Shown here piece after piece: positions 16,589 through 24,603 of a DNA stretch of 37,827 nucleotides; position 1 is the stretch's first letter; each line of letters opens with the position of its first letter. The notes beneath the pieces are model-generated. The model made no database searches. It was not told where the DNA came from and saw nothing but the letters and a program-made list of their open reading frames with translations. Location of the stretch: assembly GCA_030535425.1 (NCBI GenBank), contig JAUNHQ010000027.1:1-37827 (forward strand). Reading direction: 5' to 3'. A program made the position numbers and the translations under genes. Source of the stretch: Pseudomonadota bacterium. Lineage in GTDB: Bacteria; Pseudomonadota; Gammaproteobacteria; Burkholderiales; Burkholderiaceae_C.

Positions 16589-16636
16589 CTGAAAGCCCTT
16601 TAAACACGCGCGCAAATGCCGTTTATGACATGCCTT

Positions 16637-16673
16637 AAAAAGCCCAAGTGCTTGCAACAGCAGGCACCTGGGC
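16637..16673 (-). terminator. Rho-independent terminator of the uptake operon
   Basis: On the minus strand GCCCAGGTGC (16673-16664) pairs with GCACTTGGGC (16651-16642; one G-T pair) and is followed by TTTTT. It lies 31 bp beyond the porin stop codon, ending the operon that starts at the RpiR gene. Confidence 0.88.
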
Positions 16674-16703
16674 TGGGCAAGAAACGCTGGCGGTCAGGCA
16701 GCG

Positions 16704-17636
16704 TCAGAAAGAGTGGCGGATGCCCAGTTCGACGCCGTGGCGACGGCGGTCGCCGTCTTGCTTGTCATGCACCACGGTGCCGTAAACCAGCGTGCGCTTG
16801 GACAAGCTGTAGTCATAGCCCAGGGATATCAGCTTGCGGTCCACCTGCGGTGCAGCACCTTTGTCGTCCTGCATCGAATAGGCAAAGCGCAGCTTGCCCG
16901 GGCCCAGGGGCGCGGTGGCGCCTACCAGCCAAGTGGCGCGCTTACGGCTGGCGCGCTTGCCGCTGTGGTATTGCAGCATGGGCTTGATGAACTTGAAGTC
17001 GTAAGACAAGCCCAGCGAGGCAACGTGGTTACCGCTGGAGTGGCGGCCATAGCCCAGCGAGCCATCGAAGGGGCCGTTGGCATAGCGCAGGCGGATCGAA
17101 TAGGACTCGCTTTCGCCTTTGACCGTGCCAGCACCAAAAAGGGTAAAGCCGCCAAACTTGGGCGTTTCGTAGTAGATGCCGCTGTCAAAGCGCACGAAGG
17201 TGGACGAGGGCAGGCCCAGCAGCAGCCCGCTGGAGCCGAAAGAGCCAATGCCGTCGGTGCCATGGGGGTCGTAGCCGGAGGCGATGCGCTGCGAGGGCGA
17301 GAGCGAGCGGCCCAGGCGCAGCGTGCCCCAGTTGCCTTGCAGGCCCACCCAGGCTTCGCGGCCCCAGAAGCGGGGCGACTCAGTGGAGCCGTCTTTAGGG
17401 TTGATACGGCTTTCAAACTGGAACACAGTGCTCAGGCCATTGCCCATGTCTTCCTTGCCCCGCACGCCCAGGCGGCTGGTGGAAGCCTGATCCATGTACC
17501 AGCCTTCGCCGGTCATGTGGGTCACGTTGGCATCAATGCGGCCGTACAGCGTGACGCTGCTTTGCGCGGCGGCCTGGCCCGCGCTCAAACAGGCAGCAGC
17601 GCTGGCGCAAACGATCAAGATGCGAGGCTTTTTCAT
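16704..17636 (-). CDS. Gram-negative porin (Porin_4 type)
   Basis: 310 residues: signal peptide (MKKPRILIVCASAAACLSAG, cleavage near QAAA), then QSSVTLYGRIDANV, the classical start of betaproteobacterial 16-strand trimeric porins, with LGVRGKEDMGNGLSTVFQFESR, the WVGLQGNWGTLRLGR hairpin and a terminal GIRHSF ending in Phe for outer-membrane insertion. It is somewhat shorter than the usual 330-380 residues. Loops contain dense basic patches (GKRASRKRATW and DGDRRRHG), which would suit anionic solutes. GGAG precedes the ATG. It starts only 32 bp after the phosphatase stop with no terminator between, so it should be co-transcribed with the ABC transporter, and a terminator follows it directly. 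Confidence 0.92.
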   Translation of the reverse strand: MKKPRILIVCASAAACLSAGQAAAQSSVTLYGRIDANVTHMTGEGWYMDQASTSRLGVRGKEDMGNGLSTVFQFESRINPKDGSTESPRFWGREAWVGLQGNWGTLRLGRSLSPSQRIASGYDPHGTDGIGSFGSSGLLLGLPSSTFVRFDSGIYYETPKFGGFTLFGAGTVKGESESYSIRLRYANGPFDGSLGYGRHSSGNHVASLGLSYDFKFIKPMLQYHSGKRASRKRATWLVGATAPLGPGKLRFAYSMQDDKGAAPQVDRKLISLGYDYSLSKRTLVYGTVVHDKQDGDRRRHGVELGIRHSF

Positions 17637-17668
17637 CTTTATGTCTCCAAGTCAGGGAAACGAAATGG

Positions 17669-18265
17669 TTAATCGGTCGACTGTGCCTGCTGGCCGACGG
17701 GCACATGGTTGTAGGCCAGCAGGCGTGGGGTTTCACACATGTCCAAAATGGTCAGGCTGCCCGGGTCAACGGCCACGATGCGCTCAGCCGTCAGGCCCAG
17801 CGTCAGCGCCAGCACGGCTCTGATAACGCCACCATGAGTGACGACCAGCACGTTTCCTGAATGTCCCTCGTGCAACGAGGCCAGCGCCGCTGCCACGCGA
17901 GTGCGCAGCTGCTCCACGGACTCCCCACCTGGCGGCGATTGTAGGCCGTCACGCCAGCTACGGTAACGCTTGCTGTCGCAAATTAACAAATCCTTTACCG
18001 GGCGCGACGTCCATTCGCCCAGGTCGGCTTCGCGCCAGCGCGGGTCAATGGTCGCTTGCGGCCAGCCCAGCAGCTCGGCCGTCTGGCGGGCGCGCAGCAG
18101 ATCGGAAGCATGGGCCGAGCAAGGCGCCCAGTACGCCACCAGCGGCGCCAGCTGCTGCGCCTGCGCCCGGCCCTGCTCTGACAAGGGAATATCCGCCTGG
18201 CCTTGCAGCACTTTGGAGGCATTCCATGCGGTTTCACCGTGCCGCACCAGCAGCAACTTGTTCAT
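17669..18265 (-). CDS. Histidine phosphatase family protein (phosphoglycerate mutase-like)
   Basis: 198 residues, no signal peptide, so cytoplasmic. LLLVRHGETAWNASKVLQG contains the phospho-accepting His of the RHG motif; SDLLRARQTAELL, DPRWREADLGEW with its acid/base Glu, and VVTHGGVIRAVL with the second catalytic His follow. The family removes phosphate from small molecules (CobC, GpmB, broad phosphatases). ATG at 18265 overlaps the TGA of the ABC ATPase gene (ATGA), so translation is coupled to the transporter. I infer that it acts on the imported compound. The related CobC function is unlikely since no cobalamin genes are nearby. Confidence 0.9.
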   Translation of the reverse strand: MNKLLLVRHGETAWNASKVLQGQADIPLSEQGRAQAQQLAPLVAYWAPCSAHASDLLRARQTAELLGWPQATIDPRWREADLGEWTSRPVKDLLICDSKRYRSWRDGLQSPPGGESVEQLRTRVAAALASLHEGHSGNVLVVTHGGVIRAVLALTLGLTAERIVAVDPGSLTILDMCETPRLLAYNHVPVGQQAQSTD

Positions 18266-19386
18266 GCACCCACCTCCAGACGCTTGCCGTGCTGGTCGAA
18301 GCAGGCGCGCGGCGCAGGCGGAAAAACCACACGGGCCGTCTGCCCGGTTTGCAAAGCCGGCGCATTGGCGGTGACAACGCTGATGCGCTGGCTGCCCAGC
18401 ATCAGCGTGCACACAAAGCTGCCTGCCATGGGGGCCACCTCGATCAGCGTGGCCATCAGCGTGGGCTGCTCCGCTGCGGGCACGCCAGTGGCCAAGGCCA
18501 GGTCGGTGGCGCGGTACAGCAGCTGCGCTTGCGCCGGGCCGTTGTGAACAGGGGCCAGGGCCATGCCATCGATGCGGTACATGCCGCCTTCGGCCTGCAC
18601 GGGCAACACATTGGCGGCGGGCGTGCCGACGAAAGTGGCGACAAAGGCGCTGGCGGGCTGCTCCAGCAGCATTTGCGGCGTGCCGAACTGCTCGATAACC
18701 CCCTGGTTCATGACCGCCACATGGGTGGCCATGGTCATGGCTTCGACCTGATCGTGCGTGACATAGACGCTGGTGGCCCCCGTCTGCCGGTGCACGCGCA
18801 GCAGTTCGCTGCGCATTTCCAGGCGCAGCTTGGCGTCCAGGTTGGACAGCGGCTCATCAAACAGCAGCAAACCGGGTGCGGGCGAGAGCATGCGCGCAAT
18901 GGCCACGCGCTGCTGCTGGCCGCCTGAGATTTCGCTGGGGTAGCGGTCAGCCAGGTTGGAGATGCCCATCAAAGCCATCACTTCGTCGGCACGCTGGCGG
19001 CGCTGCGGCGCGGGCAGGCGGGCCACTTTCAGTGGCCACTCGATATTGCCGCGCACCGTCATGTGCGGCCACAGCGCATAGCTTTGGAACACCAGCCCCA
19101 GCCCGCGCCTGCCCGGTGGCACCAAAATGCCTTGCCGGCCGTTGGCCACTTCCTTGCCGTGAATGTGCAGCGAGCCCTCGCTGGGCTCTTCCAGGCCGGA
19201 GAGCATGCGCAGCAGCGTCGATTTGCCGCAGCCCGAAGGCCCCAGCAGCACCAGAAAACTCTGCGGCGGCAGCGTCAGGTCGATGTGGCGCACCACATGC
19301 GTGGCGCCGTAGTGCTTGTGCAGGCCGCGCAGCTCAATGGCCGGGCCTTGTACCGACGTCATGGGGGGCAGGTCGTTCATTTTCAT
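18262..19386 (-). CDS. ABC transporter ATP-binding protein (Fe3+/AEP/sugar-phosphate type)
   Basis: 374 residues. Walker A is GPSGCGKSTLL, the signature is ISGGQQQRVAIARM, Walker B is LLLFDEPLSNLDAKL, and the switch His is in YVTHDQ. After the nucleotide-binding domain is a C-terminal TOBE/OB region of about 120 residues, as in the PotA/FbpC/PhnT group. ATG at 19386 is used: it lies six bases past the permease stop with a GAAGG site five bases before. A TTG at 19395 overlapping the permease stop is an alternative. It energises the fused permease encoded just upstream. Confidence 0.93.
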   Translation of the reverse strand: MKMNDLPPMTSVQGPAIELRGLHKHYGATHVVRHIDLTLPPQSFLVLLGPSGCGKSTLLRMLSGLEEPSEGSLHIHGKEVANGRQGILVPPGRRGLGLVFQSYALWPHMTVRGNIEWPLKVARLPAPQRRQRADEVMALMGISNLADRYPSEISGGQQQRVAIARMLSPAPGLLLFDEPLSNLDAKLRLEMRSELLRVHRQTGATSVYVTHDQVEAMTMATHVAVMNQGVIEQFGTPQMLLEQPASAFVATFVGTPAANVLPVQAEGGMYRIDGMALAPVHNGPAQAQLLYRATDLALATGVPAAEQPTLMATLIEVAPMAGSFVCTLMLGSQRISVVTANAPALQTGQTARVVFPPAPRACFDQHGKRLEVGA

Positions 19387-19391
19387 GGCCT

Positions 19392-21149
19392 TCAATCTTT
19401 CATCCAGGGCTGGGAAGCGTTCTTCAGCTTTTCGGCCGCCATCGTGGCCAGCACCGAAATCAGCGTGATGAGCGTGGTAATGGCATTGGCGTGCTGCAAA
19501 AAGCCCTCGCTGGCGTAGCGGTAGGCCACTACAGACAGCACCGGCATGGCCGGGGTGAACAGCAGCATCACCAGCGACAAGTCGCGCACCATCTTCACCA
19601 CCACCAGCACGCCGCCGGCCAGCAAGCTGCGCAGCGTCAAGGGCAGGTAGATGGACAGCAGCCGCCGCGGCAGCGAGGCACCGGCGATGGTGGCCGCATC
19701 CTCAATGTCACCTGCCACCTGCGCCATGGCCGCGCGGGCCGATTGCACGGAAAACGGCAGGGTGTAGGCCGTGCCCGCGATCACCAGCAGCGTGAACGTG
19801 CCATACAGCGCCGGCACCGGCCCCCAGCCCTGGCCAAACAGGGCGATGAAGCCCGCACCAAAGGCAATGCCGGGCACCATGCTGGGAATGAAGGCCATGG
19901 TGGCCAGCGGCCCAGACAGCCAGCTGCCCTTGTGGCGTGCGGTGACATAAGCCGTCAGCAGCCCCAGCAGCATGGAACACAGCGCCACCGCCACACCCAG
20001 GCCGATGGTGATGCCCAGTGCGCGCAGCAATTGCCCATCGCGCAGCACACCGCCCATGCCCTGGGCCACTGCGGTGCCCGCAGGGCCGAACCAGTAGTGC
20101 AGTGTCAGCCCGGCAGACAGGTTGCCGGACTCCACGGCAAAGCTCGACAGCACCAGCACCAGCATGGGCACCAGGGTGGCCAGCAGGCCCAGCGCCAGGC
20201 CGATCAGGGCCATGGGCCAGCGCCAGGCACCCAAGTCAAAGCGCCGGGTGCGCCCGCCCTTGCCCGTGAGCGTGGCAAAAGATTTGCGCCCCGTGATGGC
20301 GCGCGTGGCATACCACAGCACCAGCGCCGAGATGCCAATCAGAATCAGCGACAGCACATAGCCGCGTGCTTCGCTGCCGGTGGAAATCATGCCGTACAGC
20401 CGTGTCGACAGCGTGTGCGTGTTCACCGGCAGACCCAGCAGCGCGGGCGCAGCGAAGTTGGAAACGGCACCGGCAAGCACCAGCGAAGACGCACTGATGA
20501 TGGCAGGCGACACCACCGGCAGCACGATGCCCGTGAGCACCCGCGTGCGCGAGGCGCCGGTCATGTGCGCGGCCTCCACCATGTCGGCATGCACCGACGA
20601 CAGCGCCGCCGCCACCAGCATGAACACCAGGCTGGAGTAGTGCAGCACCAGCACCAGGGTCGTGGGTGTCAGGCCCCAGGCCAGCCAGTCCGGCACCGGC
20701 ACGCCCCATTGCGCCAGCCAGCCCACACTGCCGCCCACGCGCTCATTGCGAAACACCACGCCCCAGGCAAAGGCGCTGGCAAAGCTGGGGATCACGAAAG
20801 GCAGCGCGGCCAGCACGGCAATAGTGCGGCGCAAAGGCACCGTGGTCATCACCACCAGCCAGGCCAGGCCACCGCCGATCAGCAAGGTGCCCGCCACCGT
20901 GGCCAGGCCAATCACCAGGGTGTGCCACAAAGGCCGCCACAGCAGGCTGCGCGAAATACTGCCCGCCAGCACGTCTTGCCAGACTTGCAAGCCGTGACCG
21001 GCCACAGTGACCCAGGCAATGCGCCCCAGCGGCGCCAGCACCAGGGCAGCCAGCACCATCGCCAGCAGCAGAGGCAGCCAGTGCTTGCGCACGGCAAGCC
21101 CCATCCAGGGCCGCGCGCCGTGGGCGGCGGCCAGTGTTGCGGTAGACAT
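19392..21149 (-). CDS. ABC transporter fused double permease
   Basis: 585 residues with about twelve transmembrane helices in two homologous halves. Each half carries its own EAA-type coupling loop: EAAHMTGASRTRVLTGIVLP in the first and DAATIAGASLPRRLLSIYL in the second. Such fused permeases serve Fe3+ (FbpB), 2-aminoethylphosphonate and glucose-6-phosphate (AfuB) uptake systems. It is an inner-membrane protein. ATG at 21149 follows the binding-protein gene by 31 bp; the ribosome site is weak. The middle segment after helix six (TGRKSFATLTGKGGRTRR) is the cytoplasmic linker. Confidence 0.92.
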   Translation of the reverse strand: MSTATLAAAHGARPWMGLAVRKHWLPLLLAMVLAALVLAPLGRIAWVTVAGHGLQVWQDVLAGSISRSLLWRPLWHTLVIGLATVAGTLLIGGGLAWLVVMTTVPLRRTIAVLAALPFVIPSFASAFAWGVVFRNERVGGSVGWLAQWGVPVPDWLAWGLTPTTLVLVLHYSSLVFMLVAAALSSVHADMVEAAHMTGASRTRVLTGIVLPVVSPAIISASSLVLAGAVSNFAAPALLGLPVNTHTLSTRLYGMISTGSEARGYVLSLILIGISALVLWYATRAITGRKSFATLTGKGGRTRRFDLGAWRWPMALIGLALGLLATLVPMLVLVLSSFAVESGNLSAGLTLHYWFGPAGTAVAQGMGGVLRDGQLLRALGITIGLGVAVALCSMLLGLLTAYVTARHKGSWLSGPLATMAFIPSMVPGIAFGAGFIALFGQGWGPVPALYGTFTLLVIAGTAYTLPFSVQSARAAMAQVAGDIEDAATIAGASLPRRLLSIYLPLTLRSLLAGGVLVVVKMVRDLSLVMLLFTPAMPVLSVVAYRYASEGFLQHANAITTLITLISVLATMAAEKLKNASQPWMKD

Positions 21150-21180
21150 AAAAAGAAAAGGCCGGTGCCTGAGAAAGAAG

Positions 21181-22353
21181 TTACTGATGGGCCAGGATCA
21201 GGTCGGCTACTTTTTTGCGGGCCGTCACCGTCTTGGCCGGGTCAATGCGCCAGGCATTCAGCTGCGCCAGCGGGCGGGCGTCAGGGTGCGGGGCAATGTC
21301 GGTGCGGGCCGCGTAGTCGCCCGCCACGTAAAAGGGGGCAAAGCCCGGGCCACCATGGGGGCTGTCATCGCCCATCATGAACTGCACCAGCAACCGTGCA
21401 GCAGCCGGGTTTTTGCCGCCTTTGACCAGGCCCAGCGATGCAGGAAACAAAATGCCCGCAGCAGGCTGCACGTCAGCCGCCACTTGCAGCGCGCGGCTGC
21501 GCTCTTGGTTGTCGCGCCGGTCGCTGTAGGTGGCAAAACCCACGGGCGGGTTTTTCTGCCCCAGCTTGCCGATGGCATCGGCCACGGCATCGGTGTTGGC
21601 CACAAACACGGGCTGGTTGGCCAGCCAGTCCTTGAGCCACTTCTCGCCGGCGCTTTCTCCCTGGCGCAAGCGGATGGGCTGGCCGAAAACCTGTTCATAG
21701 GCCTTGGCCATTTCATCGTGGCGCAACACGATTTCGGTGAACAAATCCAGGTAATCGCCACGCACCGTCGGGTCCACCGACACCACACGGCCGCGCCACT
21801 TCGGCTGCGTCAGCTCCCAAAGGTTGCGCACGGGCGCGCCATCGGCATAAGCCTGCTCGTTGTACATCAGCACCTTGGTGGACAGGCGGTTGGCCAGCAA
21901 GGGCTGTTGCAGGGCTTGCGGCACACGGGCCGCAAACTCGGCAGGCACGTAGCGCGACAAAATGCCGGGCTTGACCAGCTCTTCGTACACCACCGGCATG
22001 TCGCTGATGTAGGCCACATCGGCATTGCTGATGCGGGCGTTGGACTCGGCCTTCAGGCGCGCGATTTGCTGGGTCGAGTTGACATCGAAGGCCACCAGAT
22101 CAATCTTGGGATAGCGCGCTTCAAACGCCTTCTCGATACGCGCAATGCGGCTGGTGAAGGAATAAACGACCACCTTGCCTTCTTTTTCTGCCAGGGCTTG
22201 CAGCTCAGCCGCAGCCAGCTTGTCCAGCGCCTGGGCGTCTTGCGCCCACGCCGTCGAAGCCGTGGCCGCCAGCACCGCCATCAGCACGGCGCATGCGCGC
22301 AGCCAAGCCCGCGGGGCGCGGGCAAGCAGAGATGTGGAAGCAATGGAACGCAT
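21181..22353 (-). CDS. Periplasmic substrate-binding protein (AfuA/FbpA/PhnS-like)
   Basis: 390 residues: a long signal peptide (to about ATASTAWA, residue 37) and a type II periplasmic-binding fold beginning GKVVVYSFTSRIARIEKAFEARYP. The hallmarks of the iron/AEP/hexose-phosphate cluster are visible: DVAYISDMPVVYEEL, RNLWELTQPKWRGRVVSVDP and the late GLVKGGKNPAAARLLVQFMM. Iron-binding members use a paired Tyr motif (YY) that I do not see, which favours an organic phosphate or phosphonate over Fe3+. AAGGAG lies nine bases before the ATG. It is the first transporter gene after the RpiR regulator (62-bp gap). Confidence 0.9.
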   Translation of the reverse strand: MRSIASTSLLARAPRAWLRACAVLMAVLAATASTAWAQDAQALDKLAAAELQALAEKEGKVVVYSFTSRIARIEKAFEARYPKIDLVAFDVNSTQQIARLKAESNARISNADVAYISDMPVVYEELVKPGILSRYVPAEFAARVPQALQQPLLANRLSTKVLMYNEQAYADGAPVRNLWELTQPKWRGRVVSVDPTVRGDYLDLFTEIVLRHDEMAKAYEQVFGQPIRLRQGESAGEKWLKDWLANQPVFVANTDAVADAIGKLGQKNPPVGFATYSDRRDNQERSRALQVAADVQPAAGILFPASLGLVKGGKNPAAARLLVQFMMGDDSPHGGPGFAPFYVAGDYAARTDIAPHPDARPLAQLNAWRIDPAKTVTARKKVADLILAHQ

Positions 22354-22415
22354 GGGAACGGATCTCCTTGGTCAAGATAAGGGCGGCGGCATGAGTCGCC
22401 TGTGGGCAAGTGGGC

Positions 22416-23267
22416 TTACACGGCATCACCCAGTTCGCGGCGCAGCGTTTGCAGCTTGTGCAGGTTGTGCATGGCGCGCTTGCGCGTGCGTGCCAGCAAA
22501 GTCAGCACCAAGGCGTTGGTGATGAGCATGGGCACACTCAGGGTCAGAAACTTTTCGCTGTCACCGCGCGGCGCGGCCAGCACCAGATGGGCCGGCAGAT
22601 CCACCGTGTGGGCCAGCGTGTCGGCAATCAACAGGCTGCGGGTGCCGCAGTCGCGCGCATGGCGCAGCAGCACGGGCAAAGCCTTGGGCACGCGGCGAAA
22701 GGCAAAGGCCAGCAGCACGTCACGCCTGTCCATGTCCACCAGGCGCTCGGCCAGCTCGCGCCCCTCGTGGCTGATGTTGCGCACAGGCAGGCCGGCGCTG
22801 CGCAAACGCCGGTCAAGCAAGTCCGTCAGGATCTTGGCATTGCCCGTGGCCCACAGGTGGATTTGCCTGGCGCCGGCCAGCATCTGCGCGGCCTCATCCA
22901 GCTGCTTTTGGGAAATGTGCTGCTCGCAGGCCAGCATGGATTCAACCTCGTGGCTGAGCAATGAGCGCCACAGCTCGCCATCGGCCACCTCGGCCAGCGT
23001 GCGAGCCACCCGCTGCGACGGCTCCATGGCCGCGTCCTGCTGCTCTTTGCGCAAGGCCCGGCGAAAGGCCGGGTAGCCATCGAAGCCCAGCTTTTGCGCC
23101 AGCCGCACGGCGCTGGACTCATGCACGCCCGCGGCCTGTGCCAGCTCGCGCCCCGACAGATAGGCCGCGCCCGCCGGATCCGAGGTCAGCACCGCCACCA
23201 GGCGCTGCTCGTTCTCGGTCAGTCCGGACTTGTGTTCGCCAAGAAGGTTGATGATGGGTTCCAGCAC
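22416..23267 (-). CDS. MurR/RpiR family transcriptional regulator
   Basis: 283 residues: N-terminal HTH_6 (LTENEQRLVAVLTSDP; SGRELAQAAGVHESSAVRLAQ, with LGFDGYPAFRRAL, the family hallmark) and a C-terminal SIS domain (IHLWATGNAKILTDLLDRRL through MLITNALVLTLL) that in relatives binds phosphosugars or related phosphorylated ligands. It is a cytoplasmic repressor or activator. It is the first gene of the leftward operon, 62 bp before the binding protein, so it is probably autoregulated. A strong inverted repeat 186 bp upstream (23453-23480) is a likely operator. Confidence 0.92.
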   Translation of the reverse strand: MLEPIINLLGEHKSGLTENEQRLVAVLTSDPAGAAYLSGRELAQAAGVHESSAVRLAQKLGFDGYPAFRRALRKEQQDAAMEPSQRVARTLAEVADGELWRSLLSHEVESMLACEQHISQKQLDEAAQMLAGARQIHLWATGNAKILTDLLDRRLRSAGLPVRNISHEGRELAERLVDMDRRDVLLAFAFRRVPKALPVLLRHARDCGTRSLLIADTLAHTVDLPAHLVLAAPRGDSEKFLTLSVPMLITNALVLTLLARTRKRAMHNLHKLQTLRRELGDAV

Positions 23268-23883
23268 AGCAGCAAAAACAGGACAAATCGCGCACCGGGC
23301 ACCGCGTGCGCAAATGGCGCAGGGTACGGCTTGCCTATGACACCTTCATGATGGGTTGAGCACACCACTTATGTGGGCATGTAACAGAGATTACGGCGCC
23401 CCTGTGACGTTGCAAATAGGTACATTCCCGCAATGAAACATGCGGCCTCATTTTTATTTGCAAAAAAACTTGCAAATAAACCGGGCTTACTTTGACATGT
23501 CCGGCGCCTGCGCCAGCCATGCGGGTTACGGCCTGCGGAGCAGGCAAAAAGAAAGAGGAAAGCGCGTCAAGCCGCTCGTCGATAACGGCGCGAATGGCCC
23601 CTGGCCCCTTGGCAGAACAACCCAGAGAGGTAGCCAACCCAAGACCATATTGCCCGCGTCACAGCCTTTTGCAGCGCCGCGTCGCCCTCATGCGCACCTG
23701 CATGTGCACCCTCTTGTGCGCCATGGTCAAAAGCGCGCCGCAGGCCATGCCTCGGAAGCTCTTGCGAAAGCCGTGCCAACCTGTTTTCAAAGTCGGCCGC
23801 GACATACACGCACGCCGCGTGAATCAGGATCGGGGCAAACCCAGGCAAGCAAAAAGCGCCGCTGGCAACCCCGCGGGCCGCGC
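23268..23883. other. Intergenic region, control region of uptake operon
   Basis: This 616-bp gap holds the TTGCAAATA inverted repeat (23453-23480) and a third single copy at 23410-23418. The part from about 23510 to 23880 shows no convincing gene. A minus-strand frame (TTG at 23887 to 23567) overlaps the stop of the neighbouring regulator gene, but it has no recognisable domain and ordinary intergenic composition. Confidence 0.4.
23453..23480 (-). promoter_or_regulatory. Inverted repeat, candidate RpiR operator
   Basis: TTTATTTGCAA (23453-23463) and TTGCAAATAAA (23470-23480) are perfect 11-bp arms around a 6-bp A-rich spacer. An extra half-site TTGCAAATA lies at 23410-23418, 43 bp nearer the gene. 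Its AT-richness stands out in a GC-rich genome. Confidence 0.6.
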
Positions 23884-24603
23884 TCAAAACACCTGCTGCC
23901 CCAGTGCCATGCGCGTGAGATGAACCACCGAATCGGCCTGCATCTTGGCCATCACCCGGCTGCGGTGCAAATCCACCGTCTTAGTGCTGATATCCAGCTC
24001 CCGCGCAATGATCTTGCTGATCTTGCCCTCCACCACCCCTTGCATCACCTGCCGCTCACGGGGGCTGAGCAAGGCATAGCGGCGGCGATACTCCGCACAA
24101 AGCGGCTTGCCCTCCACCTCAGCAGCCGCCCCCAGGCCCGTCACCGCACCCAAAGCCTGCGCCGCCTGCGCCCCCGCCTCAAACGCACGCGCCAAGGCCG
24201 ACTCCAGCGCACTGTCCTGAAACGGCTTTTCCAAAAAGGTAATCGCCCCTTTTTCCATCGCCTGCACCGCCAGCGGCACATCCCCATGGCCCGTCATGTA
24301 CACCACCGGCAGCGCGGGCTGCGCCTGCGGGCCCGTCACCCCCGCCTCAATCAGCACATCATGCACCTGCAAACCCGTCATCACCGGCATGCGCACATCC
24401 AGCAACAAACAGGCCTGCGCCCGCGCCGCAGGCACCAGCGCCTTCAGCGCATCAATCGCCGCCTGCGGATCGCCAAACTCCACCACCTCATAACCCGCGC
24501 CACTCAGCCACCACTTGGCCGTCGCCCGAAAGTCATCGTTATCGTCCAGCAAAAACAAAGTACGGCCTGCAGACATATCAGCACCCATGTAACCGTCGCT
24601 CAT
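23884..24603 (-). CDS. FixJ/NarL-type response regulator
   Basis: 239 residues: receiver domain with phospho-accepting Asp69 (LLLDVRMPVMTG), acidic residues LLDDNDD, conserved Lys126 (FLEKPF), then a LuxR-type helix-turn-helix (LLSPRERQVMQGVVEGKISK; DISTKTVDLHRSRVMAKM). ILE/DIST-KTVD is typical of the FixJ/TodT/StyR group. ATG at 24603 overlaps the TGA of the kinase gene (ATGA), so expression is coupled. The extra N terminus (MSDGYMGADMSAG) before the fold is a little longer than usual. The regulated genes are not obvious from the window. Confidence 0.92.
   Translation of the reverse strand: MSDGYMGADMSAGRTLFLLDDNDDFRATAKWWLSGAGYEVVEFGDPQAAIDALKALVPAARAQACLLLDVRMPVMTGLQVHDVLIEAGVTGPQAQPALPVVYMTGHGDVPLAVQAMEKGAITFLEKPFQDSALESALARAFEAGAQAAQALGAVTGLGAAAEVEGKPLCAEYRRRYALLSPRERQVMQGVVEGKISKIIARELDISTKTVDLHRSRVMAKMQADSVVHLTRMALGQQVF

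Noticed and set aside
23567-23887. Minus-strand frame of 106 codons overlapping the stop of the FixJ-type regulator gene (TTGA)
   Set aside because: TTG start, no recognisable domain, residue mix typical of GC-rich non-coding DNA.
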